From contig QZKW01000082.1 in the NCBI GenBank assembly GCA_003599885.1, positions 62,001-126,000 of the forward strand: a stretch of 64,000 nt of DNA. Direction: 5' to 3'. The position numbers and the translations under genes were made by a program. Position 1 is the stretch's first letter. Each line of letters begins with the position of its first letter. The notes under the pieces were generated by a model. That model ran no database searches. It worked only from the letters and a program-made list of their open reading frames with translations, and had not been told where the DNA came from. Positions 56,113 through 64,000 of the stretch are shown in pieces. Origin of the DNA: Desulfobacteraceae bacterium. GTDB lineage: Bacteria; Desulfobacterota; Desulfobacteria; Desulfobacterales; Desulfosalsimonadaceae.

Positions 56113-57354
56113 TCAACTTTTTTTCGGTTTTTTCCGCCGTCTGTTTTTTTTCTGCAATTCGTTTGCTTCGATCAACGCCTCAGCACTGTCGAAACGGTCG
56201 AGGGGTTCGATGGTCTGGGCGTAATCCTGTTTTGAGAGGTTGAGCACTTCAATGTCTTTATGGATGAATTGCTGGATGTCCTGAAGACGCTCTTTTTCTT
56301 CCGTACTGCAAAAGGAGACCGCAATGCCTTTCTGAACGCCCCGGCCCGTGCGTCCCACCCGATGAACATAATTTTCCGCCTTGTCCGGCATGTCGTAGTT
56401 GACGACATAGTTGACGTTTGGGATATCAATCCCCCGCGCGCTGACGTCTGTGGCGATCAGAAGCTGGCAGGTTCCGTCCTTGAACTGCTGCATCACATCC
56501 GTCCGAAGGCTCTGCTCTTTTTCGCCATGAATGGTAAATGACGCTATCCCTACCCGGTCCATGGCTTTGGCCACCCGTTCGGCCCGTACCCGGGTCCGGA
56601 CAAACACGATGATCTTGCTGTCCGGATGCTCTTTGATGAACCGTTCCAGAAAAAACCGTTTGTCGTCCATCTCCACAAACATCACACAATGAGAGACATT
56701 TTTGGATACCGGGTCTTCCGGCGACACCTGAATCCGGATGGCGGAACTTTTGACCTGGGAGAACGCCAGTTTTTTGATTTCCGGGTTGATGGTCGCAGAA
56801 AAAAACAGGGTCTGGTGCCGCCGGGTCAGCATTTTTTTAACGTAACGAATGTCCTTGATAAAGCCCAGATCCAGCATGTGGTCCGCTTCATCCAGCACCA
56901 GGGTGTCGACATTGTCAAGCTGGATAATGCCCTGATGGATCAGATCAAACATGCGGCCCGGGGTCGCTACCAGCACGTCGATGCCATCCTGAAGTTTTTT
57001 AATCTGGGCGTCCTGTTCAACACCGCCGAATACGGTGAAGGTGCTGACTTTGGTGTGCCGGGCAAGGGTGGTGAACACTTCGCCGATCTGCATGGCCAGT
57101 TCCCGGGTGGGTTCCATGACGATGCATTTGATGCCATAGGAACGCTTGCTGGTTTTGATGGTGTGGATTTTATTGATGATGGGAATGGCGAATGCTGCGG
57201 TTTTGCCGGTACCGGTCTGGGCGATGGCCAGCACGTCCTCGCCCTTCATGATGGACGGGATGGATTTGAACTGAATGTCTGTGGGCCGCTTGAAGCCAAG
57301 TCCGGCCAGATTTTTTTTGATTTCTTCGGATATATAATATTGATCGAATTTCAT
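56113..57354 (-). CDS. DEAD-box RNA helicase (RhlE-like)
   Basis: 413 residues. Q motif region GFKRPTDIQFKSIP, AQTGTGKT (Walker A), PTRELA, DEAD (in LVLDEADHMLDLGF), SAT, the C-terminal domain with ARGIDIPNVNYVVNYD, and HRVGRTGR. Short basic tail KKNRRRKKPKKS. Role in RNA unwinding/ribosome assembly at low temperature. Confidence 0.94.
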   Translation of the reverse strand: MKFDQYYISEEIKKNLAGLGFKRPTDIQFKSIPSIMKGEDVLAIAQTGTGKTAAFAIPIINKIHTIKTSKRSYGIKCIVMEPTRELAMQIGEVFTTLARHTKVSTFTVFGGVEQDAQIKKLQDGIDVLVATPGRMFDLIHQGIIQLDNVDTLVLDEADHMLDLGFIKDIRYVKKMLTRRHQTLFFSATINPEIKKLAFSQVKSSAIRIQVSPEDPVSKNVSHCVMFVEMDDKRFFLERFIKEHPDSKIIVFVRTRVRAERVAKAMDRVGIASFTIHGEKEQSLRTDVMQQFKDGTCQLLIATDVSARGIDIPNVNYVVNYDMPDKAENYVHRVGRTGRGVQKGIAVSFCSTEEKERLQDIQQFIHKDIEVLNLSKQDYAQTIEPLDRFDSAEALIEANELQKKNRRRKKPKKS

Positions 57355-57515
57355 TGGGTGCCTTATTTTAAATGAGTGTATGGTATTTCAATACATTTGA
57401 AACAATGATAACACAACACTGAAAATTTTCTGTTGTCCGTGAAGAGTGTCGGTGTTATAGGCAAGTGCTTACAACCCGATGATGATACTGATTTTATTTA
57501 ATTTGGAGGCTAACC

Positions 57516-58400
57516 ATGAAGGTAGCAGAGTTATACAAGAACAACGCAGGTAAACCGGTTGTATCGTTTGAGTTTTTTCGCGCAAAAACCCCCAAGGCGG
57601 CAGAAAACCTTGAAAAAGTGCTGGATCTGCTGGCAGGCACCCGGCATGATTATATGTCCGTGACATTTGGGGCCGGCGGGTCCACCCGGGAAGGGTCGTA
57701 TCAGCTGATTGACAAACTCAAAAGTGAACGAAATATCAAGACGGTGGCCTATATCGCAGGGGTCGGCCTGGGCCCGGACGACCTGACGGCCGTGCTGGAC
57801 ACCTTCAAACGTCAGGGCATTGAAACCGTTTTTGTCATTCAGGGAGATGAGCCCCAGGAAGATGCCGCGTTTACGCCCCATCCCGATGCCCTGGCCCATG
57901 CCTCGGATCTGCTGTCATTTATTAAAGCCCGTTATGACTTCTGTCTGGGGGCCGCCGGTTATCCGGAAGGGCATATTCATGCCGTGAGTCTGGAAAAGGA
58001 CATTGAATTTGCCAAATTAAAACAGGACTGCGGCGCTGAATATCTGGTGGCCCAGTATTTTTTCGACAACCGGTTCTTCTATGATTACGTGGACCGGTGC
58101 CGTGCCATTGGCGTCACCATCCCCATTGTTCCGGGCATTATGCCCATTTACACGGTCTCTTTGCTTGAGATGCTGACCAGCGTGTGCGGGTCATCGATTC
58201 CGGATTCAGTGCGAAAAGGTCTGTCCGATATACCGGCGGACGACAAGGAAGGCGTGGTCAAGTTCGGCATTGATCTGGCGACCGATCAGTGCAGGGATCT
58301 TTTGAAGCAGGGGGTTCCGGGGCTTCATTTCTATACCATGAACCGGGGCCAATCCGTTCATGAAATTGTCACGGCTCTTGAAAAAGAGGGATTGTTATAG
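57516..58400 (+). CDS. metF: 5,10-methylenetetrahydrofolate reductase
   Basis: 294 residues, FAD-dependent TIM barrel of MetF. VSFEFFRAKTPKA is the N-terminal strand, followed by VTFGAGGSTREGS, FVIQGDEP, YPEGHIHA and LVAQYFFDNRFFYDYVDRCR. Feeds the methyl branch of one-carbon metabolism, and in Wood-Ljungdahl organisms the acetyl-CoA pathway. ATG with GGAGG. Standalone. Confidence 0.95.
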   Translation: MKVAELYKNNAGKPVVSFEFFRAKTPKAAENLEKVLDLLAGTRHDYMSVTFGAGGSTREGSYQLIDKLKSERNIKTVAYIAGVGLGPDDLTAVLDTFKRQGIETVFVIQGDEPQEDAAFTPHPDALAHASDLLSFIKARYDFCLGAAGYPEGHIHAVSLEKDIEFAKLKQDCGAEYLVAQYFFDNRFFYDYVDRCRAIGVTIPIVPGIMPIYTVSLLEMLTSVCGSSIPDSVRKGLSDIPADDKEGVVKFGIDLATDQCRDLLKQGVPGLHFYTMNRGQSVHEIVTALEKEGLL

Positions 58401-58431
58401 GGGCAAACAGGTCTTCCTCAACCGGAAAGGT

Positions 58432-58857
58432 TTAAACCGTCCACCAGTCCATAATCGCCCGGTCAAATTTGATGCCGATGCCTTTCGGGTCGGTTCTGGC
58501 GATTTCACCGGTGATCTTGAGATGTTCTTTTTTTTCCGGATGATCAAAGGATAAAATCACCTGATCTTTGGGTGAAAGCATGGGCCGCGCGCTTTTTGGC
58601 GATTCGATAAACACGCCGTCAGCGCTCAGGTTAATGGCAAACCCGTTAAACAGGCGTTCGTTGACGGTATAATCCACCTGAATAAAATGGTCTTTTCGGG
58701 CATGTTTTCGCCGGATAGGGTTTTTCTGGCCATCCTGGTGACGTTCCACCTCAGTTAACAGTCTGCGGCGGTCTTCCAGGGGCATCTTCAGAATGATGCC
58801 GATGAGTCTGGCCGTGATGACGGAAATATTGTCTTCGGATGCGGCTGGAGGGGACAT
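58432..58857 (-). CDS. PilZ-domain protein
   Basis: 141 residues from the ATG at 58857 (AAAGGAG). The C-terminal half is a PilZ domain: RKHARKDHFIQVDYTV (RxxxR-like) and the conserved NLSADGVFIES (D/NxSxxG). A cyclic di-GMP effector; its partner is not obvious. Convergent with metF. Confidence 0.88.
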   Translation of the reverse strand: MSPPAASEDNISVITARLIGIILKMPLEDRRRLLTEVERHQDGQKNPIRRKHARKDHFIQVDYTVNERLFNGFAINLSADGVFIESPKSARPMLSPKDQVILSFDHPEKKEHLKITGEIARTDPKGIGIKFDRAIMDWWTV

Positions 58858-59014
58858 GTGATTGAGCTCCTTTAATGGGTTTAAAGTGCTGTTTATCTCA
58901 ACCAATTCAATTTATAATAGGATAAACATATTTCCAAAGTCAATTTTTTATTTTTTGGGGCTATACTGGAGTTGTTGACAAAGACCGGTTTCAATGTTTA
59001 AAAAGTGAAACAAA

Positions 59015-59106
59015 ACCGTTAGGGGTGTTGCACGGCAACTGAGAATCCGAATTCATCGGATAACCCTTGGAACCTGATCAGGGTCATGCCTGCGAAGGGA
59101 AACGAC
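59015..59106 (+). promoter_or_regulatory. TPP riboswitch (THI element)
   Basis: Conserved core elements are AGGGGTGTTGC, CTGAGA, ACCCTTGGAACCTGATCAGG and TGCGAAGGGAAAC. Upstream of thi4-thiC. A downstream terminator (59142-59175) can act as the expression platform. Confidence 0.93.
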
Positions 59107-59141
59107 AGGTTGAGCATGCACTATCGGGTGCCGTATGTTGA

Positions 59142-59175
59142 CCGTTTCTCTTTTGTGGGGAGCGGTTTTTTATTT
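59142..59175 (+). terminator. Terminator of the TPP riboswitch platform
   Basis: CCGTTTCTC (59142-59150) pairs imperfectly with GGGGAGCGG (59157-59165) and is followed by TTTTTTATTTT. It lies between the aptamer and the thi4 start. Confidence 0.6.
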
Positions 59176-59207
59176 TTGAAATCAAACAATAAAAAAGGAG
59201 ACAACGT

Positions 59208-59987
59208 ATGGCGCTTGATGAAATCATCATCACCCGGGCGATTATCGACCGGTATTATGAAAAACTGATCGACAACCTTGAAACGGACGTGGCCATTGTG
59301 GGCGGTGGGCCCTCCGGTCTGGTGGCAGGATACTCTCTTGCCAAAGCCGGAAAAAAAGTGGTATTGTTCGAGCGAAAATTAAGCATTGGCGGCGGCATGT
59401 GGGGCGGCGGCATGATGTTCAATGAAATTGTCGTTCAAAAAGACGCTCTTCACATTTTAGATGAATTCGGTATCCGGTATAAAGAATATCAGGAAAATCA
59501 CTATACCGCCGACGCCATTGAGGCCATCACATTATTGACCGCCAAATCCATTCAGGCGGGTATGACCATTTTTAACTGTGTGACTGTTGAAGATGTGATG
59601 ATGCGCCCGGATCAGGGGATTACCGGGCTTGTCATTAACTGGTCGCCCGTGGAAATGGCCGGGCTGCACATTGACCCATTGACCGTACGATCAAAATTTG
59701 TTGTGGACGCCACCGGCCATGCCACCGAGGTGGTGAAGGTGGTGGTTCGCAAAGTGCCTGGCGAACTGATGACGCCCAGTGGTAAAATCGAAGGGGAAAA
59801 GTCCATGTGGGCCGATCAGGCGGAACAGCTGACCATCGGGAATACCCGGGAAGTATTCCCCGGTCTTTATGTGGCAGGTATGGCGGCCAACGCCACGTTC
59901 GGCGGGCCCCGCATGGGACCGATTTTCGGCGGTATGCTCCTGTCAGGAGAAAAAGTGGCCGGGGAACTGGCGCGACGGCTGGGATAA
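59208..59987 (+). CDS. thi4: Sulfide-dependent thiazole synthase (Thi4 family)
   Basis: 259 residues making the ADP-thiazole precursor of thiamine from NAD, glycine and a sulfur source. [21 protein letters not shown] is the dinucleotide motif; [17 protein letters not shown], and [21 protein letters not shown] are conserved. The suicidal Cys of the yeast enzyme is not conserved (the aligned position near [16 protein letters not shown] is not Cys; the only Cys is in IFNCVTVED), so it should use free sulfide. Ribosome site AAAGGAG. TPP riboswitch upstream, thiC downstream. Confidence 0.92.
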   Translation: MALDEIIITRAIIDRYYEKLIDNLETDVAIVGGGPSGLVAGYSLAKAGKKVVLFERKLSIGGGMWGGGMMFNEIVVQKDALHILDEFGIRYKEYQENHYTADAIEAITLLTAKSIQAGMTIFNCVTVEDVMMRPDQGITGLVINWSPVEMAGLHIDPLTVRSKFVVDATGHATEVVKVVVRKVPGELMTPSGKIEGEKSMWADQAEQLTIGNTREVFPGLYVAGMAANATFGGPRMGPIFGGMLLSGEKVAGELARRLG

Positions 59988-60104
59988 GGCTGTATAAAAT
60001 CAAGGAGTCAGAAGTCAGAAAAAAAAAGACCGAATGCCAAATCATTCTGACTCCTGGCTCCTGACTTCTCAGAATTTGAAAGAATCTCAAACAAGGCAAT
60101 ACTT
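59988..60104. repeat. Intergenic inverted repeat between thi4 and thiC
   Basis: GGAGTCAGAAGTCAGA near 60003 is matched in inverse by TCTGACTCC and GACTTCT near 60050. Similar TTCTGACTTCTG strings are found near 49030 between hdrA and mvhD. Confidence 0.5.
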
Positions 60105-61403
60105 ATGACACAACTTGAAGACGCGAGAAACGGCAAAATCACGGACGCCATGCAGCAGGTGGCGGAATCTGAGAATATTTCTCCGGAAGTCATCCGGCAG
60201 CATGTGGCCGAAGGTTCTGTCGTTATTCCGAAAAACATCCACCATGCGTTTATCGCCAGAGGGGTGGGCAAAGGACTCAAAACCAAAATTAACGCCAATA
60301 TCGGCACCTCGCCCAGCCATTTTAACCTGGAGGAGGAACTGGGCAAGCTGGATGTGGCAGTGGCCGCAGGCGCGGATGCGGTCATGGATTTGTCTACCGG
60401 CGGGGATCTGGGACTGATTTTAAAATCCATTATTTCCCATTCTCCGGTCATGATCGGCACTGTTCCGATTTACAAGACCATCAGCCGGGTATTTGCCGAA
60501 AACCGGGCCTGCGAGGATGTCACGGAAGATGAGATTTTTGAGGAAATTGAGCATCAGGCTGAGGCTGGGGTGGATTTTATCACCGTGCATTGCGGCATCA
60601 CCCGGCAGTCGTTAACAGCCCTGCGGAACAGCCACCGGCTGATGGGCATTGTGTCCAGAGGCGGCAGCCTCATGGCGGAATGGATCATCAAAAATGATGC
60701 GGAAAATCCCTTGTACGCCCGCTATGACCGGCTCTTGGAAATATGCAGGGCCCATGACGTCACCCTGTCCCTTGGGGACGGGCTGCGGCCGGGAACCATA
60801 TTTGACGCCGAAGACGGCGCCCAGATCACCGAAATGATCATTCTGGGCCAGCTGGCCGGACAGGCAAGGGCCGCCGGTGTCCAGGTTATGATTGAAGGCC
60901 CCGGCCACGTGCCGCTTTCCCGGATCGCCGGTGATATGAAAATGCAGAAACGGCTATGCAATGGTGCGCCTTATTATGTGCTGGGGCCTTTGCCCACGGA
61001 TATTGCGGCGGGGTACGACCATATCACCGCAGCCATCGGCGGGGCCATTGCCGCGGCAAACGGCGCAGATTTTCTGTGTTATGTCACGCCGGCGGAACAT
61101 CTGGCCCTGCCCACCATCGACGATGTGCGGGAAGGGGTGATTGCGTCCAAAATTGCCGCCCATATCGGGGACCTGGAAAAAGGCATCCAGTCCGCATGGG
61201 ACCGGGACCGGAAAATGTCCGAAGCAAGGGGCCGGTTTGACTGGAAAACCATGTTCGAGGTGTGCATTGATCCGGTCAAGGCCAGAAAGGTCCGCCATTG
61301 CTCTGAGGACCGGGATCGGGACGTGTGCACCATGTGCGGGGACCTGTGCGCTTTAAAGACCCATGCCCGTGCGTTTGGGGAAGAAAAGAAAAATGATGAA
61401 TGA
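60105..61403 (+). CDS. thiC: Phosphomethylpyrimidine synthase ThiC
   Basis: 432 residues, non-canonical radical SAM enzyme converting AIR to HMP-P. Key regions: NANIGTSPSHF, DLSTGGDL, GTVPIYKT, HCGITRQS, SLGDGLRPG, EGPGHVP and YVTPAEHLALP. The C-terminal cluster motif is CTMCGDLCALK (C-x2-C-x3-C rather than x4). The TPP riboswitch and thi4 upstream support thiamine synthesis; the shorter spacing also leaves the paralog BzaF as a possibility. Confidence 0.88.
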   Translation: MTQLEDARNGKITDAMQQVAESENISPEVIRQHVAEGSVVIPKNIHHAFIARGVGKGLKTKINANIGTSPSHFNLEEELGKLDVAVAAGADAVMDLSTGGDLGLILKSIISHSPVMIGTVPIYKTISRVFAENRACEDVTEDEIFEEIEHQAEAGVDFITVHCGITRQSLTALRNSHRLMGIVSRGGSLMAEWIIKNDAENPLYARYDRLLEICRAHDVTLSLGDGLRPGTIFDAEDGAQITEMIILGQLAGQARAAGVQVMIEGPGHVPLSRIAGDMKMQKRLCNGAPYYVLGPLPTDIAAGYDHITAAIGGAIAAANGADFLCYVTPAEHLALPTIDDVREGVIASKIAAHIGDLEKGIQSAWDRDRKMSEARGRFDWKTMFEVCIDPVKARKVRHCSEDRDRDVCTMCGDLCALKTHARAFGEEKKNDE

Positions 61404-61433
61404 TGAGTGACGAATGATGAAAGGACGATGACG

Positions 61434-63044
61434 ATGGTTGAGTTCCAGCATCAGGCCATGTTGCCGCTGGGTGAAGACACAACGGCTTATGATTGCCTGA
61501 CATCCGGCCATGTGCGCCTGGATACGTTTGACGGCCATGATATGGTTCGGGTGGCGCCGGAAGGCCTCACTCTTTTGGCGGAAGCCGCATTTATCCGCAG
61601 TGCCCATTTATACCGGACGCGTCATCTGGAACAGTTGGCCCGGATTCTGGATGATCCGGAAAGCTCGGAAAACGACCGGTACGTGGCTCTGGAAATGCTC
61701 AAAAACGCGGTGATTGCCGCTGATTTGGTGTATCCCATGTGTCAGGATACGGGCACGGCTATCATTATGGGTAAAAAAGGCCGGCAGATCTGGACCACTG
61801 GTTCGGATGAAGCGGCCCTTTCCCTCGGGGTGTTTAATGCCTATGCCAAAGCCAACCTGCGGTATTCCCAACTGGCGCCGTTAACCATGTACCAGGAAAA
61901 AAATACAGCCTGCAATCTGCCGGCCCAGATCGAGCTTTACGCCACGGAGGGCGACGCCTATCATTTTTTGTTTATCGCCAAAGGCGGCGGGTCGGCCAAT
62001 AAAACCTTTTTGTATCAGGAGACCAAGGCGGTCTTAAACCCGGCGGCCCTGACAGCGTTTTTAACCGCAAAAATGAAGACCCTGGGCACGGCTGCCTGTC
62101 CGCCCTATCACCTGGCCGTGGTGGTGGGCGGCACTTCTGCGGAAGCCAACCTCAAAACCGTCAAGCTTGCATCTGCGGGGTATCTGGATACGCTTCCTGT
62201 TGCGGGTAATGAAAGCGGCCACGGGTTCCGGGACCTGGAGCTGGAAGCGGAGTTACTGTCTATTTCCCGGACATTGGGTATTGGGGCCCAGTTCGGCGGC
62301 AAATATTTTTGTCATGATGTGCGGGCGGTCCGTCTGCCCCGGCATGGCGCTTCCTGTCCCATCGGTATCGGCGTGAGCTGCTCTGCTGACCGGAATATTA
62401 AAGGAAAGATCAATCGGGACGGTGTTTTTCTTGAACACCTGGACGACAACCCGGCCCGGTTCCTGCCAGCGCCTGAAACCGGGGAGGCGGCTGGGGTGCG
62501 CATTGATCTGGACCGGCCCATGAAGGAGATTTGTTCAGAATTAAGCAAATACCCGGTGGCCACCCGACTGCTCTTAAGCGGAAAGATTGTGGTGGCCCGG
62601 GACATCGCCCATGCGCGCATAAATGACCAGTTACAGAAAGAGGGAGTTCTCCCTCAATACCTGAAAGACCATATCGTGTATTATGCCGGTCCTGCCAAAA
62701 CTCCGGAAGGGTGTGCTTCCGGATCCTTCGGGCCCACCACTGCGGGCCGGATGGACCCTTATGTGCCCGAATTCCAAAAGCATGGCGCATCCCTTGTCAT
62801 GCTGGCCAAAGGCAACCGCACCCGGCAAGTTACGGATTCATGCAAAATAAATGGCGGGTTCTATTTAGGGTCCATCGGCGGCCCGGCAGCGCGGCTGGGA
62901 AAAGAGTGCATCACCCGTGTGGATGTGATAGCCTTCCCGGAACTTGGAATGGAAGCTGTCTTTATGATCACAGTTAAGGATTTTCCGGCATTCATTATTG
63001 TGGATGACAAGGGCCATGATTTTTTTGACGGTCTTCTGGCCTGA
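61434..63044 (+). CDS. Class I fumarate hydratase
   Basis: 536 residues, [4Fe-4S] fumarase with alpha and beta domains fused. Cluster cysteines are in [21 protein letters not shown] and [16 protein letters not shown] (the last in the beta domain). Start at ATG 61434, with AAGGA nine bases before; frames from 61407 and 61428 are also open. Downstream of thiC by 30 bases, likely cotranscribed. Confidence 0.93.
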   Translation: MVEFQHQAMLPLGEDTTAYDCLTSGHVRLDTFDGHDMVRVAPEGLTLLAEAAFIRSAHLYRTRHLEQLARILDDPESSENDRYVALEMLKNAVIAADLVYPMCQDTGTAIIMGKKGRQIWTTGSDEAALSLGVFNAYAKANLRYSQLAPLTMYQEKNTACNLPAQIELYATEGDAYHFLFIAKGGGSANKTFLYQETKAVLNPAALTAFLTAKMKTLGTAACPPYHLAVVVGGTSAEANLKTVKLASAGYLDTLPVAGNESGHGFRDLELEAELLSISRTLGIGAQFGGKYFCHDVRAVRLPRHGASCPIGIGVSCSADRNIKGKINRDGVFLEHLDDNPARFLPAPETGEAAGVRIDLDRPMKEICSELSKYPVATRLLLSGKIVVARDIAHARINDQLQKEGVLPQYLKDHIVYYAGPAKTPEGCASGSFGPTTAGRMDPYVPEFQKHGASLVMLAKGNRTRQVTDSCKINGGFYLGSIGGPAARLGKECITRVDVIAFPELGMEAVFMITVKDFPAFIIVDDKGHDFFDGLLA

Positions 63045-63135
63045 TCCGGTTTTTTCAGACAGGCTGTGGTTTCTGAATCTGAATGCTTTATTTTAATTGG
63101 GATAATCGTCAGCCGGCGGCGATGGGGAGGTGAAC

Positions 63136-64000
63136 ATGGGCGGTGTTACCGCATACCTGGGCAGGCTTTCCGATTTTTTAAGCAAAGAAATATGGCATGA
63201 CCCCAAAGATGGCGGCCGGTTGTATTTTTTTTATTATCAGACGGTCCGCGTCATCCTTCTGACAGCCCACGGCCTGAAAAACCGGATGATCCTGCTTCGG
63301 GCATCCGCCCTTTCCTACAGCACCCTCCTCGCCATAGTCCCCCTCCTGGCCATCGTCGTTTCCATGCTGAAGGGCCTGGGGTTTCACGCCCGGCTGGAAC
63401 AGGTATTGATTGATTCCCTGAACGCCGAGCATGAAGACCTGATCAGCCGGGTTATCGGTTATATTTCCAATACCGACTTCAAGGCCCTGGGGGCTTTCGG
63501 GACTGCGGTTTTGATTTATGCGTCGGTGATGATGATCAGCAATGTGGAACGGGCTTTTAATGAGTTATGGGGTGTTCCCCGACATCGGACCGTTTCCCGG
63601 AAAATTTCCAATTATATCAGCTTCCTGTTTCTGGGACCGTTTCTCATGGTCCTGTCAACCGCCATTATTGCTTCCCTGTCCGCGAATACGGTTATTTCCG
63701 CGTTGACGGAGTATACGCTTTTTGAACAGTTTTCAGCCCTGTTTTCCATGATGGCCACTTATGCTGTTCTCTGGATTGTGTTCACCGCTACCTATATTCT
63801 GTTGCCCAATACCCGTGTGAAATTTCTTCCCGCCCTGATTGCGGGGGTTATCTGCGGCAGCCTGTGGAAAATCGTGTTTGTCATGTATACGAATTTCAAT
63901 ATCAATCTGGCCCATTACAATACCATTTACGGGACGTTCGCCGCTCTGCCGGTTTTTATCATGTGGTTGTATGCCAATTGGATGATTGTGCTGATGGGCG
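63136..64000 (+). CDS. YihY/virulence factor BrkB family membrane protein (partial)
   Basis: An open frame from the ATG at 63136 (GGGAGG five bases upstream) reaches the window end, 288 residues without a stop. It starts MGGVTAYLGRLSDFLSKEIW; about five membrane helices, for example LLAIVPLLAIVVSML, FLFLGPFLMVLSTAIIASL and IMWLYANWMIVLMG. ALSYSTLLAIVPL and the Gly/Asn-rich helix ends fit the family. Function unknown; once misnamed RNase BN. Confidence 0.85.
   Translation, partial: MGGVTAYLGRLSDFLSKEIWHDPKDGGRLYFFYYQTVRVILLTAHGLKNRMILLRASALSYSTLLAIVPLLAIVVSMLKGLGFHARLEQVLIDSLNAEHEDLISRVIGYISNTDFKALGAFGTAVLIYASVMMISNVERAFNELWGVPRHRTVSRKISNYISFLFLGPFLMVLSTAIIASLSANTVISALTEYTLFEQFSALFSMMATYAVLWIVFTATYILLPNTRVKFLPALIAGVICGSLWKIVFVMYTNFNINLAHYNTIYGTFAALPVFIMWLYANWMIVLMG

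Overview
This window looks like a chromosomal segment of a strictly anaerobic Desulfobacterota bacterium, probably a Desulfobacterales-type sulfate reducer. The support is a hydrogenase/heterodisulfide-reductase operon with selenocysteine in three subunits, an ATP-activated 2-hydroxyacyl-CoA dehydratase cluster with HdrD/GlcF-like iron-sulfur proteins, a DUF3786 corrinoid/iron-sulfur type protein, a Cys-poor Thi4 and class I fumarase, and Gram-negative envelope genes. The species is inferred, not proven.

Layout. 0-8.7 kb: a minus-strand block with a carbon-nitrogen hydrolase and a type I restriction-modification operon (hsdR-hsdS-hsdM-fic) invaded by two REP-associated tyrosine transposases (RAYTs) and their palindromes. 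9-17 kb: ClC channel, short-chain dehydrogenase, parE-parC and a lipid A acyltransferase. 17-22.5 kb: a three-gene minus-strand operon with an AhpF-like reductase, a 1035-residue radical SAM/ArsM-like/DUF5714 fusion and a DUF2064 glycosyltransferase, a likely arsenic-organification unit. 22.6-26.1 kb: His-rich protein, radical SAM protein, U32 peptidase and an HTH protein. 26.5-33.3 kb: six-gene 2-hydroxyacyl-CoA dehydratase/GlcD/Hdr-like operon. 33.7-39.3 kb: envelope genes (second acyltransferase, LTA-synthase-like transferase, acyltransferase remnant, CsgG-like and OmpA-like lipoproteins) and an iron-sulfur flavoprotein. 39.3-44.7 kb: DUF3786, cyclase, a repeat-rich accessory patch with two orphan AT-rich genes and an attC-like hairpin, then mtgA.

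44.8-52.9 kb: the most notable region. A minus-strand operon (maturation protease, HTH-HdrA, MvhD, FrhB-like, MvhG, MvhA) contains in-frame UGA codons in hdrA, mvhD and mvhA at conserved Cys/Sec positions, each followed by a SECIS-like hairpin. Naive gene calling splits hdrA in two and truncates mvhA and mvhD. The same three subunits carry Sec in methanococci. 53-64 kb: ABC1 kinase, KhpA, a queuosine-tRNA mannosyltransferase with an apparent CTG start, DEAD-box helicase, metF, PilZ protein, a TPP riboswitch controlling thi4-thiC-fumarase, and a truncated YihY protein at the window edge.

No rRNA, tRNA or CRISPR array was recognised.
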